Source of the DNA: Pseudomonadota bacterium
GTDB taxonomy: Bacteria > Bdellovibrionota > UBA1018 > CAIMNF01
Assembly (NCBI GenBank): GCA_027482725.1
Contig: JAIXVT010000238.1
Span: forward strand, 1-8,525
Length of the DNA: 8,525 bases
Direction: 5' to 3'
This document shows, in pieces, positions 1 to 7,226 of this stretch (position 1 is its first letter; each line of letters begins with the position of its first letter). The notes under the pieces are model-generated. The model saw only the letters and a program-made list of their open reading frames with translations. It was not told the DNA's origin and made no database searches. A program made the position numbers and the translations under genes.

Positions 1-576
1 AAAAATAAAAAATTTAAGCCAAAAATCAGTATCGACACGCGCCACCCAGAAACCGCGCGCTATGCCCTTGATCACGGTGCGGACATCATCAATGATGTCG
101 GCGGACTGACCCATCCAGACATGCTTACTCTTCTCAGAGAGCGTGATTTTACTTATGTTTTAATGCATAGCCTCAGTGTACCGGCAGACCCCAAGCGGAT
201 TCTGCCTGAAAACATTGATCCTGTTTTAGAGATTAAAGCATGGCTCACTACCAAGCTTGAACAGCTCCATTCTGCAGGAATTGATCTTGATCGAATTATC
301 TTTGATCCCGGAATCGGCTTTGGAAAAACTCAAGAACAGTCTTTAACACTCCTAAAAAGAATACGAGATTTTTATACGATTCCCGTAAGAGTACTCGTTG
401 GGCATTCAAGAAAATCATTTTTGTCACCGTTTTTTGGAGATGATGTCTCCCAGCGTGATGCCGCGACTCTCGCCTTGTCTCTGAATCTTGCTCAAAATGG
501 GGTTGATATTCTAAGGGTTCACGATATCGAATCGCACACTACCGCGCTGAAGCTCAATAAGGAGTTCAAATCATGA
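1..576 (+). CDS. folP: dihydropteroate synthase, C-terminal part (5' end outside window)
   Basis: This enzyme condenses p-aminobenzoate with 6-hydroxymethyl-dihydropterin diphosphate to give dihydropteroate, in the cytoplasm, on the folate pathway. The reading frame is open from base 1, so the gene is cut by the window edge and the ATG at 121 is internal. The 191 visible residues hold the later landmarks of the family: SIDT (10-13), INDVGG (30-35), the MH pair (55-56), the pterin-binding loop DPGIGFGK (102-109), GHSRKSF (134-140) with the catalytic Lys and Ser/Arg, and the C-terminal RVHD (172-175). About 80-90 residues are missing, including the NVTPDSFSDGG region of a typical ~275-residue enzyme. 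An upstream FolK or other fusion cannot be excluded. The stop overlaps the next start as ATGA, implying translational coupling. The form 'MHSLSVPADP...LPENIDPV' belongs, as I recall, to the branch found in Legionella-like and chlamydial proteins. The assignment is secure. Confidence 0.96.
   Translation, partial: KNKKFKPKISIDTRHPETARYALDHGADIINDVGGLTHPDMLTLLRERDFTYVLMHSLSVPADPKRILPENIDPVLEIKAWLTTKLEQLHSAGIDLDRIIFDPGIGFGKTQEQSLTLLKRIRDFYTIPVRVLVGHSRKSFLSPFFGDDVSQRDAATLALSLNLAQNGVDILRVHDIESHTTALKLNKEFKS
559..564 (+). promoter_or_regulatory. Shine-Dalgarno site of the CofE-like ligase gene, inside folP
   Basis: AAGGAG lies 8 bases before the ATG at 573, within the last codons of folP. It fixes the start of the downstream gene at the ATGA overlap and supports coupled translation of the two folate genes. 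Confidence 0.8.
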
Positions 577-1310
577 AAAACGCATCACCTTTGATGATTT
601 ATCCCATTACTACACGTATTTTTAAGTCGGGAGAAAGTCTTACAGATTTTATTGTCGATCATGTGGAGTTATCACACGTCAAAGAATCGATGATGATCGC
701 AGTAACCTCAAAAATCGTGAGTTTGGCCGAAACTAGGCTGATCAGTAAAACAACTACTACAAAATCAAAGCTCATCGACCAGGAAGCGGATTACAATTTT
801 GGGGAAGTAGCGTACGGGTGTTACCTTACGGTAAAAGAGGGATTATTTATTCCCTCAGCTGGGATTGATGAGTCTAACTCCGAAAACGATCACTATATTC
901 TTTATCCAAAGAATCCTTTCTTGAGTGCCAAAACGCTTTGGGACGAGTTACGACAACGCTGGGGGATTCAGAAGCTTGGGGTGCTACTTACCGATTCCCA
1001 CACCACCCCACTCCGAAAAGGCGTGACAGGGATTTCCCTAGCTCACTGGGGATTTTCTGGGCTAAACGATCTGATCGGTAAACCCGATCTTTTTGGCCGG
1101 AAAATGAAAATGACTACAGTCAATGCAGCCGATGCGTTGGCTTGTGCGGCTACATTACTCATGGGCGAAGCAAATGAATGCCGGCCGTTGGCGTTGATTC
1201 AAACGGATCAGGTGGAGTTTAAGGACCACATTGATCCCCACGAACTTAAAATGCCGCTTGAGCAGGATTTGTATTTTCCGTTTTTCAAGTCGAGCCTTGG
1301 ACATAAATAA
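573..1310 (+). CDS. CofE-like gamma-glutamyl ligase, probable FolC2-type folylglutamate synthase
   Basis: The 245-residue protein belongs to the F420-0:L-glutamate ligase family (CofE, COG1478). Visible family features are VTSKIVSLAETR (44-55), the SAGID-x-SN segment (95-102), the nucleotide/metal loop TDSHTTPLRKGVTG (140-153) and the helix AADALACAATLLMGE (185-199). CofE adds glutamate to F420-0 using GTP. In Chlamydia, a COG1478 protein (CT611) was shown to replace the missing folylglutamate synthase FolC. Here the gene overlaps folP by ATGA and has its own AAGGAG. I therefore infer that it glutamylates dihydropteroate or folate rather than F420. No other F420 gene is visible. The length matches stand-alone CofE, without the nitroreductase-like domain of FbiB. 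The basis is motif reading plus context. A strict F420 ligase or another gamma-glutamyl ligase remains possible. Family call about 0.9, folate role about 0.65. Confidence 0.85.
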   Translation: MKNASPLMIYPITTRIFKSGESLTDFIVDHVELSHVKESMMIAVTSKIVSLAETRLISKTTTTKSKLIDQEADYNFGEVAYGCYLTVKEGLFIPSAGIDESNSENDHYILYPKNPFLSAKTLWDELRQRWGIQKLGVLLTDSHTTPLRKGVTGISLAHWGFSGLNDLIGKPDLFGRKMKMTTVNAADALACAATLLMGEANECRPLALIQTDQVEFKDHIDPHELKMPLEQDLYFPFFKSSLGHK

Positions 1311-1338
1311 GAAAACGCTACAGGGATTCATTAGACTT

Positions 1339-3729
1339 CTAACTTATTTTCCTGCGGATGAACCAAGAGGGAACAGATGCTAACATCCCAAAAATCATAC
1401 AAAAAATCACAGTATTTATCGGAATATTCGAAAAGTGGAGATAGGAAGCAATAAACGGAACTTTAAAGATAAGGAGATTTGAAAAAAAGAGCAGTGTAAT
1501 TGTAATACCCAATCTTCGCGTAAAGATAGGAGGTGTTTCAAGAAGCACAAAGCCAATGTTTCCAAAAAGGACTGTTGCTACAGCTATCGTTCTTCTTTTT
1601 TCGATCGTCAGTTTTTCGTTCAGCATAAAAAGCCCCAATGCTATTAAGCTCACCAATATTCCTGAAATCACGGATGTTATCACCTTTTTTTTATGAATTA
1701 TCTCGCTATTCGCTTTCGTTACCGAACCGCTTAAGTTCTCAAAAGTAAAGGCAGATACCGGGTGGACAATCAATTCCAACAGAACGATATGAATAGGCAT
1801 CAAGAGTTCTCCCATTTTAAAAATAGGTGGGAAAAAAGACAAAAAAACCACGGGGACATGAAAAGCGATCAGGTAAGAAAAGCTCTTACCTAAATTAGAA
1901 AAAATCCTTCTTCCCTCAGAAATGGCATCGACTACCCCATTGAAATCACTTTGAGTTAAGACCATTTTTGCCGTACCACGAGCCGCATCCGTGGCATGCT
2001 CTCCCATGCTGATCCCAATATCAGCGATTTGCATCGCTGGAGCATCATTCACGCCGTCTCCGATCATCGCAACAACCATTCCGTCGTTTTTTAAAGATCG
2101 GACCAAATCGTACTTTTGCTCTGGGCTAACTCTGGAAAAAATTTTTCCCCGGCGGAAAGCATCTTTTCTCTGATCCTCCGTAAGTTTCATCAGGGCGGAT
2201 CCCGTATAAAGGGAGTCACGAGAATAAACTATTCCCAACTGGTCTGCGACGGATCGAGCCGTAAACGGATGATCGCCCGTCACAATCTTTATCGACACGC
2301 CTCCGGCTTGACAAGCGGCAATCGCCTTACGTGCCGACGCACGGACCGGATCACTAAAGGCCATAATCCCCAAAAAATTCAACCCAGATTCGTCCCTAAT
2401 GCGGTTCCCTGAAATCTCTGATGTTTTCCCGGCAAGCCCGAGCAATCGAAGCCCACGAGATGACAGACGCTCAGATAGCTCAATAATTTTTGATTTTACA
2501 TCAGCCGAATCCAAGCAATGTGCCAAGACTCCTTCAATAGCCCCTTTCATCGCAACCCGCGTCTCCCCATCGGCATTTCTCCACGCATGTGACATATGCT
2601 TGCCATCTGATTCGAATTCATAATCGTACACAAGTTGCCAAGATCGAATTTCCATATTGCCGGGAGCCTTCTCCATGATCGCAACTTCCATGGCATCTAC
2701 AACAACGGGCTCACAGGCTAAAATCGCGAATTTCCAACATTGATCTAGGTTTTGAATAGGAAAAGAAATCATCTCATCCAATTGAAACTTTCCCTCGGTG
2801 AGTGTCCCAGTTTTGTCGGTGCAAATCACGTCCACCGAACCCAGTGTTTCGACGCTGGGAAGTGCTTTTACGAGGACCCCGTTTTTTGCCAGTCTCCATG
2901 CCCCCAGGCTTAAGTAGAGAGTGAATACGAGTGGAAACTCTTCGGGCACGGATGCCATTCCGAACGTCAAGGCTACAAGAAAAGAATCTAAAAGAGGTTT
3001 TCCGCGGGTCCATTCTAAAAAAAACAAAGCAACAACAAGTACACCAGCGATCTTTAGAACTTGAACAACCAAATGATTTATTTTCTTTTGCAAAGGACTC
3101 TTACCATCATCGTTAGACTTTAAAAGTTCGATGACTTTACCGAATTTTGTATGGATACCTGTACTGCTGACTCGAAAAACAGCTCTTCCTGTCAGGACCA
3201 ATGTTCCCGCAAAAATCTCACTTTTATCTCCCTTAGAAACAGGAATGGACTCTCCGGTGAGCATTGCCTCGCTTATACTTAAATTTGACGAAGAATGGAG
3301 AAATCCATCGGCCGGAATGGTTTGTCCCTGCTCTAGTGCGACCCAATCTTGAGGAACAAGGTCTTGAATGTGAATTTCTTTTAAGGTTCCATCTCTAAAT
3401 ACTTTTGTCGTCGCCTGAAAAGTTCGCTTAAAAGCATTTAATGCCCTTTCGGCTCTCCACTCTAAAAAAACATCAATTGCACTTACGGGAATAAATGCAA
3501 TCAACATGATCACCGCATCCTTTTTTTCTCCCAGAAAAAAATAGATGAAGGCTAAAGCCAGGATCATCAATCCCATCGGATCCTTAAATACTCTGAAGTA
3601 CCCCAAAAAACCGGAACCAAACGAAGATAAAGGAACCTCATTTTTTCCAAATTTTTTTCGCAGAGCCACGACTTCGACGTGGGTAAGGCCTTGGAGGGTT
3701 TCTTTTGGACGATTTAATGGAGTGCTCAT
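1339..3729 (-). CDS. P-type cation-transporting ATPase, PEEFP subgroup (Ca2+-ATPase-like)
   Basis: This is a 796-residue inner-membrane pump that uses ATP to move a cation. From the ATG at 3729 it has the N-terminal cation-ATPase segment 'GLTHVEVVALRKKFGKNEVP', helices M1/M2 at about 52-92, and the actuator TGES at 158-161. M3/M4 lie at about 221-277 with PEEFP at 262-266. The phosphorylation motif is CDKTGTLTEG with Asp305. The N domain carries KGA (395-397), followed by TGD (484-486) and GDGVND (557-562). Six C-terminal helices run from about 615 to 791. Every catalytic motif is intact. PEEFP in M4 differs from the PEGLP of classical Ca2+ pumps, and M6 reads ELIVHPVSAF. The ion is therefore not predictable; Ca2+, Mn2+ or monovalent cations are all conceivable. 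There is no N-terminal metal-binding CxxC domain, which argues against a P1B heavy-metal pump. It stands alone, convergent with the folate pair and divergent from the SEC-C gene. Confidence 0.93.
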   Translation of the reverse strand: MSTPLNRPKETLQGLTHVEVVALRKKFGKNEVPLSSFGSGFLGYFRVFKDPMGLMILALAFIYFFLGEKKDAVIMLIAFIPVSAIDVFLEWRAERALNAFKRTFQATTKVFRDGTLKEIHIQDLVPQDWVALEQGQTIPADGFLHSSSNLSISEAMLTGESIPVSKGDKSEIFAGTLVLTGRAVFRVSSTGIHTKFGKVIELLKSNDDGKSPLQKKINHLVVQVLKIAGVLVVALFFLEWTRGKPLLDSFLVALTFGMASVPEEFPLVFTLYLSLGAWRLAKNGVLVKALPSVETLGSVDVICTDKTGTLTEGKFQLDEMISFPIQNLDQCWKFAILACEPVVVDAMEVAIMEKAPGNMEIRSWQLVYDYEFESDGKHMSHAWRNADGETRVAMKGAIEGVLAHCLDSADVKSKIIELSERLSSRGLRLLGLAGKTSEISGNRIRDESGLNFLGIMAFSDPVRASARKAIAACQAGGVSIKIVTGDHPFTARSVADQLGIVYSRDSLYTGSALMKLTEDQRKDAFRRGKIFSRVSPEQKYDLVRSLKNDGMVVAMIGDGVNDAPAMQIADIGISMGEHATDAARGTAKMVLTQSDFNGVVDAISEGRRIFSNLGKSFSYLIAFHVPVVFLSFFPPIFKMGELLMPIHIVLLELIVHPVSAFTFENLSGSVTKANSEIIHKKKVITSVISGILVSLIALGLFMLNEKLTIEKRRTIAVATVLFGNIGFVLLETPPIFTRRLGITITLLFFSNLLIFKVPFIASYLHFSNIPINTVIFCMIFGMLASVPSWFIRRKIS

Positions 3730-3735
3730 AGTTTT

Positions 3736-3742
3736 CTCCTCC
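3736..3742 (-). promoter_or_regulatory. Shine-Dalgarno site that decides the ATPase start
   Basis: On the minus strand GGAGGAG stands 6 bases before the ATG at 3729. A possible TTG start at 3744 would sit on top of this site and add only MEEKT. The ATG is the better start. Confidence 0.85.
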
Positions 3743-3784
3743 AAAAGAAACCAGAGGTGAGTTTCCCCGTCATGAAGGTAGCCC

Positions 3785-3815
3785 TATTTATTGCGGAACC
3801 CCCCGTGCGGGTCAA
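3785..3815 (-). promoter_or_regulatory. candidate promoter of the P-type ATPase gene
   Basis: The minus strand reads TTGACC (-35, 3815-3810), then TAAATA (3790-3785) after 19 bases, or AATAAA (3792-3787) after 17 bases. It lies about 55 bases upstream of the ATG at 3729. A 19-base spacer is the hallmark of MerR-type activated promoters, but I see no convincing palindrome in it, so no regulator is assigned. Confidence 0.35.
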
Positions 3816-3839
3816 TCCTCACTAACCCTACTTGGAATG

Positions 3840-3868
3840 TTGAACAAAGCCGGTTTCAGCGATTTATA
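3840..3868 (+). promoter_or_regulatory. candidate promoter of the SEC-C protein gene
   Basis: TTGAAC (3840-3845) and TTTATA (3863-3868) are 17 bases apart, giving a leader of about 105 bases before the ATG at 3981. A rival is the TATAAA at 3967-3972, which would start transcription within a few bases of the ATG but lacks a good -35 box. The 250-base gap (3730-3980) otherwise shows nothing I can name. Confidence 0.3.
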
Positions 3869-3980
3869 GCCAACTCTCAATTATTTTGATGGATCAGACA
3901 AAGAGAGACTACGTTGTGGCGATTGGATTTAAAAACCGCCAACGCTCACCAGAATACAAAACTTAATATAAAATAACGTA

Positions 3981-5429
3981 ATGAAAGCCGGACGTAATGA
4001 TCCCTGTCCCTGCGGTAGCGGCCTAAAATTAAAAAAGTGCTGCCTAAAAGAGGCTTTGCCTGAAACGACAGACCTCCTTTGGAATCAACTCAACGCCATT
4101 GATCGTGATTTTGTGGATAAGCTGATGAAGCACGCCATCAGCACCTACGGCAAAGTGTCCATGGACGAAGCTTGGGAAGAGTTTTGGCTTTCGGATCCGA
4201 AAGAGCCCATCTCCCCAAACTCCCCCGCACTCCAGCTGTTTATGCCGTTTTTTTTGTACCATTGGACCCCGGACATCGATTCCAAGGTCACCCCTACAGC
4301 TCCACGGAATACCTCGATCGCGCAGGATTATTTAGAAAAACGCGGGGGATTTTTGAGTCCGTTGGAAAAACGGTATCTGATTCAGTGTTTAAACACCCAT
4401 TTTAGTTTTTATGAGGTTCTGTCGGTAGCCCCCGGCCAAGGACTAACGGTCCGGGACATTTTACTTGGCGCAGAGGTTAACATCAGCGAACGATCTGCAT
4501 CGAAACACCTTGGAATCGGGGATATTCTTTTTGCAAAGGTAACGGCTATTGACCATGTTGCAACGCTGGCCGCTACCTCTTGGTTTGTTATTCCCCCAAC
4601 CCATAAAATTCACATCGTTATGTTAAGGAATCTCCTGAAAAAAAATGCAGAAAAATCAGGAGAACCCCTGAACTCAGAATTCTTAACCGAGTTTGATATC
4701 GAACTCCGGGAACTTTTCTTTGATCTCCATCACGCCACCACTGCCCCGCCGATACTCACCAACACCGATGGCGACCCCCTAGTCTTCCATACCATCACTT
4801 ACACGATTGATTCCGCACAACTGGCGTGGGATCAACTCAAACACCTTTCTGTAAATGTAAGCGAAGAGCAGGTGCTCTCTACAGCGGAGTTTGACGATCG
4901 GGGCGGGCTTAAAAAAGTGAGCTTTACATGGGGAAAAAAAGGAACCCAAAAGAAAGCGCTTGGTGGCACTATTCTCGCGCACATTCATGTGAATGACGAC
5001 ATGCTTACGATTGAGGTCAATTCTGTTAAACGTGCAAAAAAAATGAGAAAAGAAATTGAAAAACAACTGGGAGAGCATGCGTCTTACGTAAATACCGTGA
5101 CGAAAACAGCACAAGAGTCTCTCCAAGAGAAACCCGACCTTCAAACCCGAGACCCAAGCACGATTCAAACCGAAACCGAAGAACTCATGAAAAATCCCGA
5201 GGTTCGGGCGCAGGTAGAACTCCTTGCAAAAAAACATTGGGACAATTGGTACCGTGAGCCCATACCCGCATTAGGTAACCTCACCCCCCTGCAAGCCACA
5301 AAAACAGAGGATGGGCGGGAGCTTTTAGAAAGCCTTCTCAATGACTACGAGAGGAAATCTGATCCTCAGCAAGGACCATTTCGGCCGGATATAACTGCAA
5401 TCCGAAAAAAGCTGGGGCTAAAAAGTTAG
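3981..5429 (+). CDS. SEC-C motif protein of unknown function, 482 residues
   Basis: The N terminus carries a textbook SEC-C zinc motif at residues 4-21: RNDPCPCGSG followed by KKCC, with ligands Cys9, Cys11, Cys20 and Cys21 (C-x-C-x8-C-C). SEC-C is known from the tail of SecA, where it binds zinc and SecB, and from many unrelated proteins. The remaining ~460 residues match no named domain I recognise. A conserved-looking segment at about 150-206 reads PGQGLTVRDILLG, then ERSASKHLGIGDILFAKV and a VIPP turn. A charged stretch at about 345-400 is probably helical. The C-terminal segment 419-453 (HWDNWYREPIPALGNLTP, then GRELLESLL) resembles the end of other large SEC-C proteins. There is no signal peptide or membrane helix, so it is cytoplasmic. 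The start agrees with the usual SEC-C distance from the N terminus, although no Shine-Dalgarno precedes it. It ends 14 bases from the convergent NmrA gene. Motif call secure, role unknown. Confidence 0.9.
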   Translation: MKAGRNDPCPCGSGLKLKKCCLKEALPETTDLLWNQLNAIDRDFVDKLMKHAISTYGKVSMDEAWEEFWLSDPKEPISPNSPALQLFMPFFLYHWTPDIDSKVTPTAPRNTSIAQDYLEKRGGFLSPLEKRYLIQCLNTHFSFYEVLSVAPGQGLTVRDILLGAEVNISERSASKHLGIGDILFAKVTAIDHVATLAATSWFVIPPTHKIHIVMLRNLLKKNAEKSGEPLNSEFLTEFDIELRELFFDLHHATTAPPILTNTDGDPLVFHTITYTIDSAQLAWDQLKHLSVNVSEEQVLSTAEFDDRGGLKKVSFTWGKKGTQKKALGGTILAHIHVNDDMLTIEVNSVKRAKKMRKEIEKQLGEHASYVNTVTKTAQESLQEKPDLQTRDPSTIQTETEELMKNPEVRAQVELLAKKHWDNWYREPIPALGNLTPLQATKTEDGRELLESLLNDYERKSDPQQGPFRPDITAIRKKLGLKS

Positions 5430-5443
5430 GGCTAGGTCGTGGA

Positions 5444-6277
5444 CTACATCCAGTGTTGGCGATAATCCTTTGCATACTGCTCAAAGGAAATGGGAGATCG
5501 TCCAGTAAGGACTTCAACGTGCGGTGTAATGCGCTCGGAATAACCCTCTTTAAAAAAGCCTAAAATCATAATCAAAAACTCCGAATAATCTTGAGGCAAA
5601 CCCGCGCTCAAAAGATTTTTTAACATCGCTTCAGAGGGAATATCTTGAAAAACAATTGTTTTTCCGGCCACCCGTGACAAGATCACTGCAACTTGATCAT
5701 GATCTAAACTTTCTGCTCCGGTTAAATCAAAGTCTTTATTGGAATGCTGATCAGTAGTCAGCAGCTCTGCCGCCACCGCTGCAATGTCACGGGCATCAAT
5801 AAAGCTCCCCTTGGCTTTCGCGACAGGTAAAAATATTTTACCTTCACCGCGTATGCCTTGAATCCAGTAGCTATTGAAATTTTGCATAAACCAGTTGGGA
5901 CGAATAACGTTGAACGCCAATCCCGACTTTTCCAAAAACACTTCTACTTTCCTCATCGGAGATGCTTCATTGGCATTTGCCCCCATTGCCGTCATGAGCA
6001 CCACTTTTTTCAAGTGTTGTTTTTTTGCCTCTTCAATTAGGGGAATAAGCAGCTTGTCTTGGTGGGTATAACCTGGAGGTGATAAGAGAAAAACCTTATC
6101 GATCCCCACGAATGCAGACTCCAAACCCTCTTTGGTCACCAAATTGAGATGCACCTGATCTGATGCAAGATCTTTTTTATGGGTTGCACGAATCACCTGA
6201 CGCCCTTTTTGTTTTAACAGGGTTACAAGCTCAGTTCCTACGCTTCCGCTGGCACCAATGACTAAAATTCGTTCCAT
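5444..6277 (-). CDS. NmrA-type NAD(P)-binding protein (atypical SDR, possible NAD(P)H-quinone oxidoreductase)
   Basis: The 277-residue protein opens with a Rossmann fold: ILVIGASGSVGTEL, with the GxxGxxG glycines at 8, 11 and 14. Further NmrA-family marks are VFLLSPPG (62-69), VVLMTAMGA (92-100), RPNWFMQNF (126-134) and FIDARDIAAVAAELL (159-173). The YxxxK catalytic pair of classical short-chain dehydrogenases is not evident, as usual in this branch. The branch includes E. coli QorB/YtfG (quinone reductase), triphenylmethane reductase and the NADP-sensing regulator NmrA. The length is typical and nothing looks broken. The start is fixed by AAGGAG (6285-6290), 7 bases before the ATG. It lies 106 bases downstream of the SGNH gene on the same strand and could share its transcript, although a separate promoter is as likely. 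Substrate unknown; cytoplasmic. Confidence 0.9.
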   Translation of the reverse strand: MERILVIGASGSVGTELVTLLKQKGRQVIRATHKKDLASDQVHLNLVTKEGLESAFVGIDKVFLLSPPGYTHQDKLLIPLIEEAKKQHLKKVVLMTAMGANANEASPMRKVEVFLEKSGLAFNVIRPNWFMQNFNSYWIQGIRGEGKIFLPVAKAKGSFIDARDIAAVAAELLTTDQHSNKDFDLTGAESLDHDQVAVILSRVAGKTIVFQDIPSEAMLKNLLSAGLPQDYSEFLIMILGFFKEGYSERITPHVEVLTGRSPISFEQYAKDYRQHWM

Positions 6278-6290
6278 AACTATTCTCCTT

Positions 6291-6304
6291 ATAGAGTGAT
6301 CTAT
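6291..6304 (-). promoter_or_regulatory. small inverted repeat before the NmrA-type gene
   Basis: ATAGA-gtga-TCTAT lies just upstream of the Shine-Dalgarno of the gene starting at 6277. The arms are only 5 bases. It could be an operator or chance. No clear -35/-10 pair is visible in the 106-base gap (6278-6383). Confidence 0.2.
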
Positions 6305-6383
6305 GCGCTAAAAGCACGCCTTTGAAGGGTTACGCGTCCATAAATGATGTCCAATGCTACTACTTATTGGGCCGTTTCACAGC

Positions 6384-7127
6384 TTAAAACACCCGATCCC
6401 AAATGCGCTCAATCCAAGGCTTTTTAGGCTTAATCGTCCGCAAAGGAGGGTACTCGGGACGTGGCTTAGGTTTAACAGTGACACCCGTACGGTTTGAATT
6501 GCCGTAGGTTTGCATCAAGGCATTTGTCCATGCCCAAATCAAATCATAGTGAGGATCTACTCGATAATGAATTCCATCTCCAGGTCCATCGGGATACTGG
6601 GTAAGGTCTTGCACGGGTATCACATCGCAAACCCCCTGAAGTCCGGAGATCAGCGCTGCTTCGATTTGGTTCAAAAGCTGTCGTGAATACGGTCTAACAC
6701 CGGGAGGCCCACTCCAGATGCAGTTTTTTAGGCCATTTTGCGTGGCAGTGAGAATCACTTCCTTGATTTGTCTTAAATGCTCAGGCAGCTGCTCTACCCG
6801 ACGTTCGGGCCCGTAGTTTGTAGCAAGCACGACCATCAGGGTTTCGGGCCGATGCAGTTCTAATAGCCCCTTTAAAAGTGGGGTGTTTCCGCTTGGCCCA
6901 CGTACTCCATTATAGAGGTACCCACACGTCGTAGGCTTTCCTGTTAACCAATGTTCTAGAGTAGATCCGCAGCTCCCGTAAAGAGTTGCAATTTGTTTCC
7001 TAGAATCAAATTGCGATTTTAGTTCTGTTCCAACCGGGCCCACCAAGTGGGAATCCCCAATAACTAAGGTGTTTGAGTACGCAAAATTCTGACCCACAAT
7101 CCCAAGCATCAATAGAAAAAATTTCAT
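6384..7127 (-). CDS. secreted SGNH/GDSL-type hydrolase
   Basis: The 247-residue protein starts with a short hydrophobic signal peptide (1-18, MKFFLLMLGIVGQNFAYS), so it is probably exported to the periplasm or beyond. The SGNH blocks follow in order: GDSH with nucleophile Ser26 (block I), Gly51 in YGSCGST (block II), Asn104 in LATNYGP (block III), and DGIHY with Asp184 and His187 (block V). All four signature residues are present, so catalysis is expected. The family hydrolyses esters, including acetyl groups on polysaccharides and peptidoglycan; the substrate cannot be read here. Cys53, Cys68, Cys136 and Cys167 could form disulfides in the periplasm. The last ~35 residues are Pro/Lys/Arg-rich (KPKPRPEYPP, KPKKPW) and look like a flexible, basic, surface-binding tail. 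No good Shine-Dalgarno precedes the ATG at 7127, but a start at Met7 would spoil the signal peptide. It is divergent from the small secreted protein at 7271. Confidence 0.85.
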   Translation of the reverse strand: MKFFLLMLGIVGQNFAYSNTLVIGDSHLVGPVGTELKSQFDSRKQIATLYGSCGSTLEHWLTGKPTTCGYLYNGVRGPSGNTPLLKGLLELHRPETLMVVLATNYGPERRVEQLPEHLRQIKEVILTATQNGLKNCIWSGPPGVRPYSRQLLNQIEAALISGLQGVCDVIPVQDLTQYPDGPGDGIHYRVDPHYDLIWAWTNALMQTYGNSNRTGVTVKPKPRPEYPPLRTIKPKKPWIERIWDRVF

Positions 7128-7153
7128 GGAGCAAAGGCTAACAATAAATGGAT

Positions 7154-7170
7154 AAAGCTTACAAAGCTTT
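7154..7170. repeat. AT-rich inverted repeat AAAGCTT-aca-AAGCTTT
   Basis: Two 7-base arms (7154-7160 and 7164-7170) separated by three bases lie in the divergent control region, just upstream of the SGNH gene. A T run follows on the plus strand. It may be an operator or simply AT-rich DNA; a terminator is unlikely because no plus-strand gene ends here. Confidence 0.3.
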
Positions 7171-7185
7171 TTTAAACACTAAATG

Positions 7186-7216
7186 TTGACAATTGGTTAA
7201 CGCAATTTGTTTTAAC
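7186..7216 (+). promoter_or_regulatory. candidate promoter of the small secreted protein gene
   Basis: A perfect TTGACA (7186-7191) is followed by TTTTAA (7210-7215) at 18 bases or TTTAAC at 19 bases; the -10 match is poor. The start of transcription would fall about 45-50 bases before the ATG at 7271. The complement TTGTCAA could serve as a -35 box for the divergent SGNH gene, so the two promoters may overlap. Confidence 0.5.
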
Positions 7217-7226
7217 CCTGTACAGG
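7217..7226. promoter_or_regulatory. palindrome CCTGTACAGG, candidate operator
   Basis: This perfect 10-base palindrome lies at the likely transcription start of the gene at 7271, flanked by an imperfect AAC/GTT extension. Its position fits a repressor site, but no regulator gene is nearby and I do not recognise the site. Confidence 0.35.

Noticed and set aside
121..576. Start of folP at the ATG at 121
   Set aside because: The frame is open to base 1 and the upstream residues contain the family's SIDT and INDV motifs, so this Met is internal.
3802..3811. CCCGTGCGGG stem in the ATPase upstream region as a terminator or riboswitch
   Set aside because: The 4-base arms with a 2-base loop cannot form a realistic hairpin, no T run follows, and it falls within the candidate promoter spacer.
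4779..5237. 152-residue frame on the minus strand inside the SEC-C gene
   Set aside because: It lies wholly within a well-supported gene, is rich in Phe/Cys/Arg from the opposite-strand codons, and shows no family motif.
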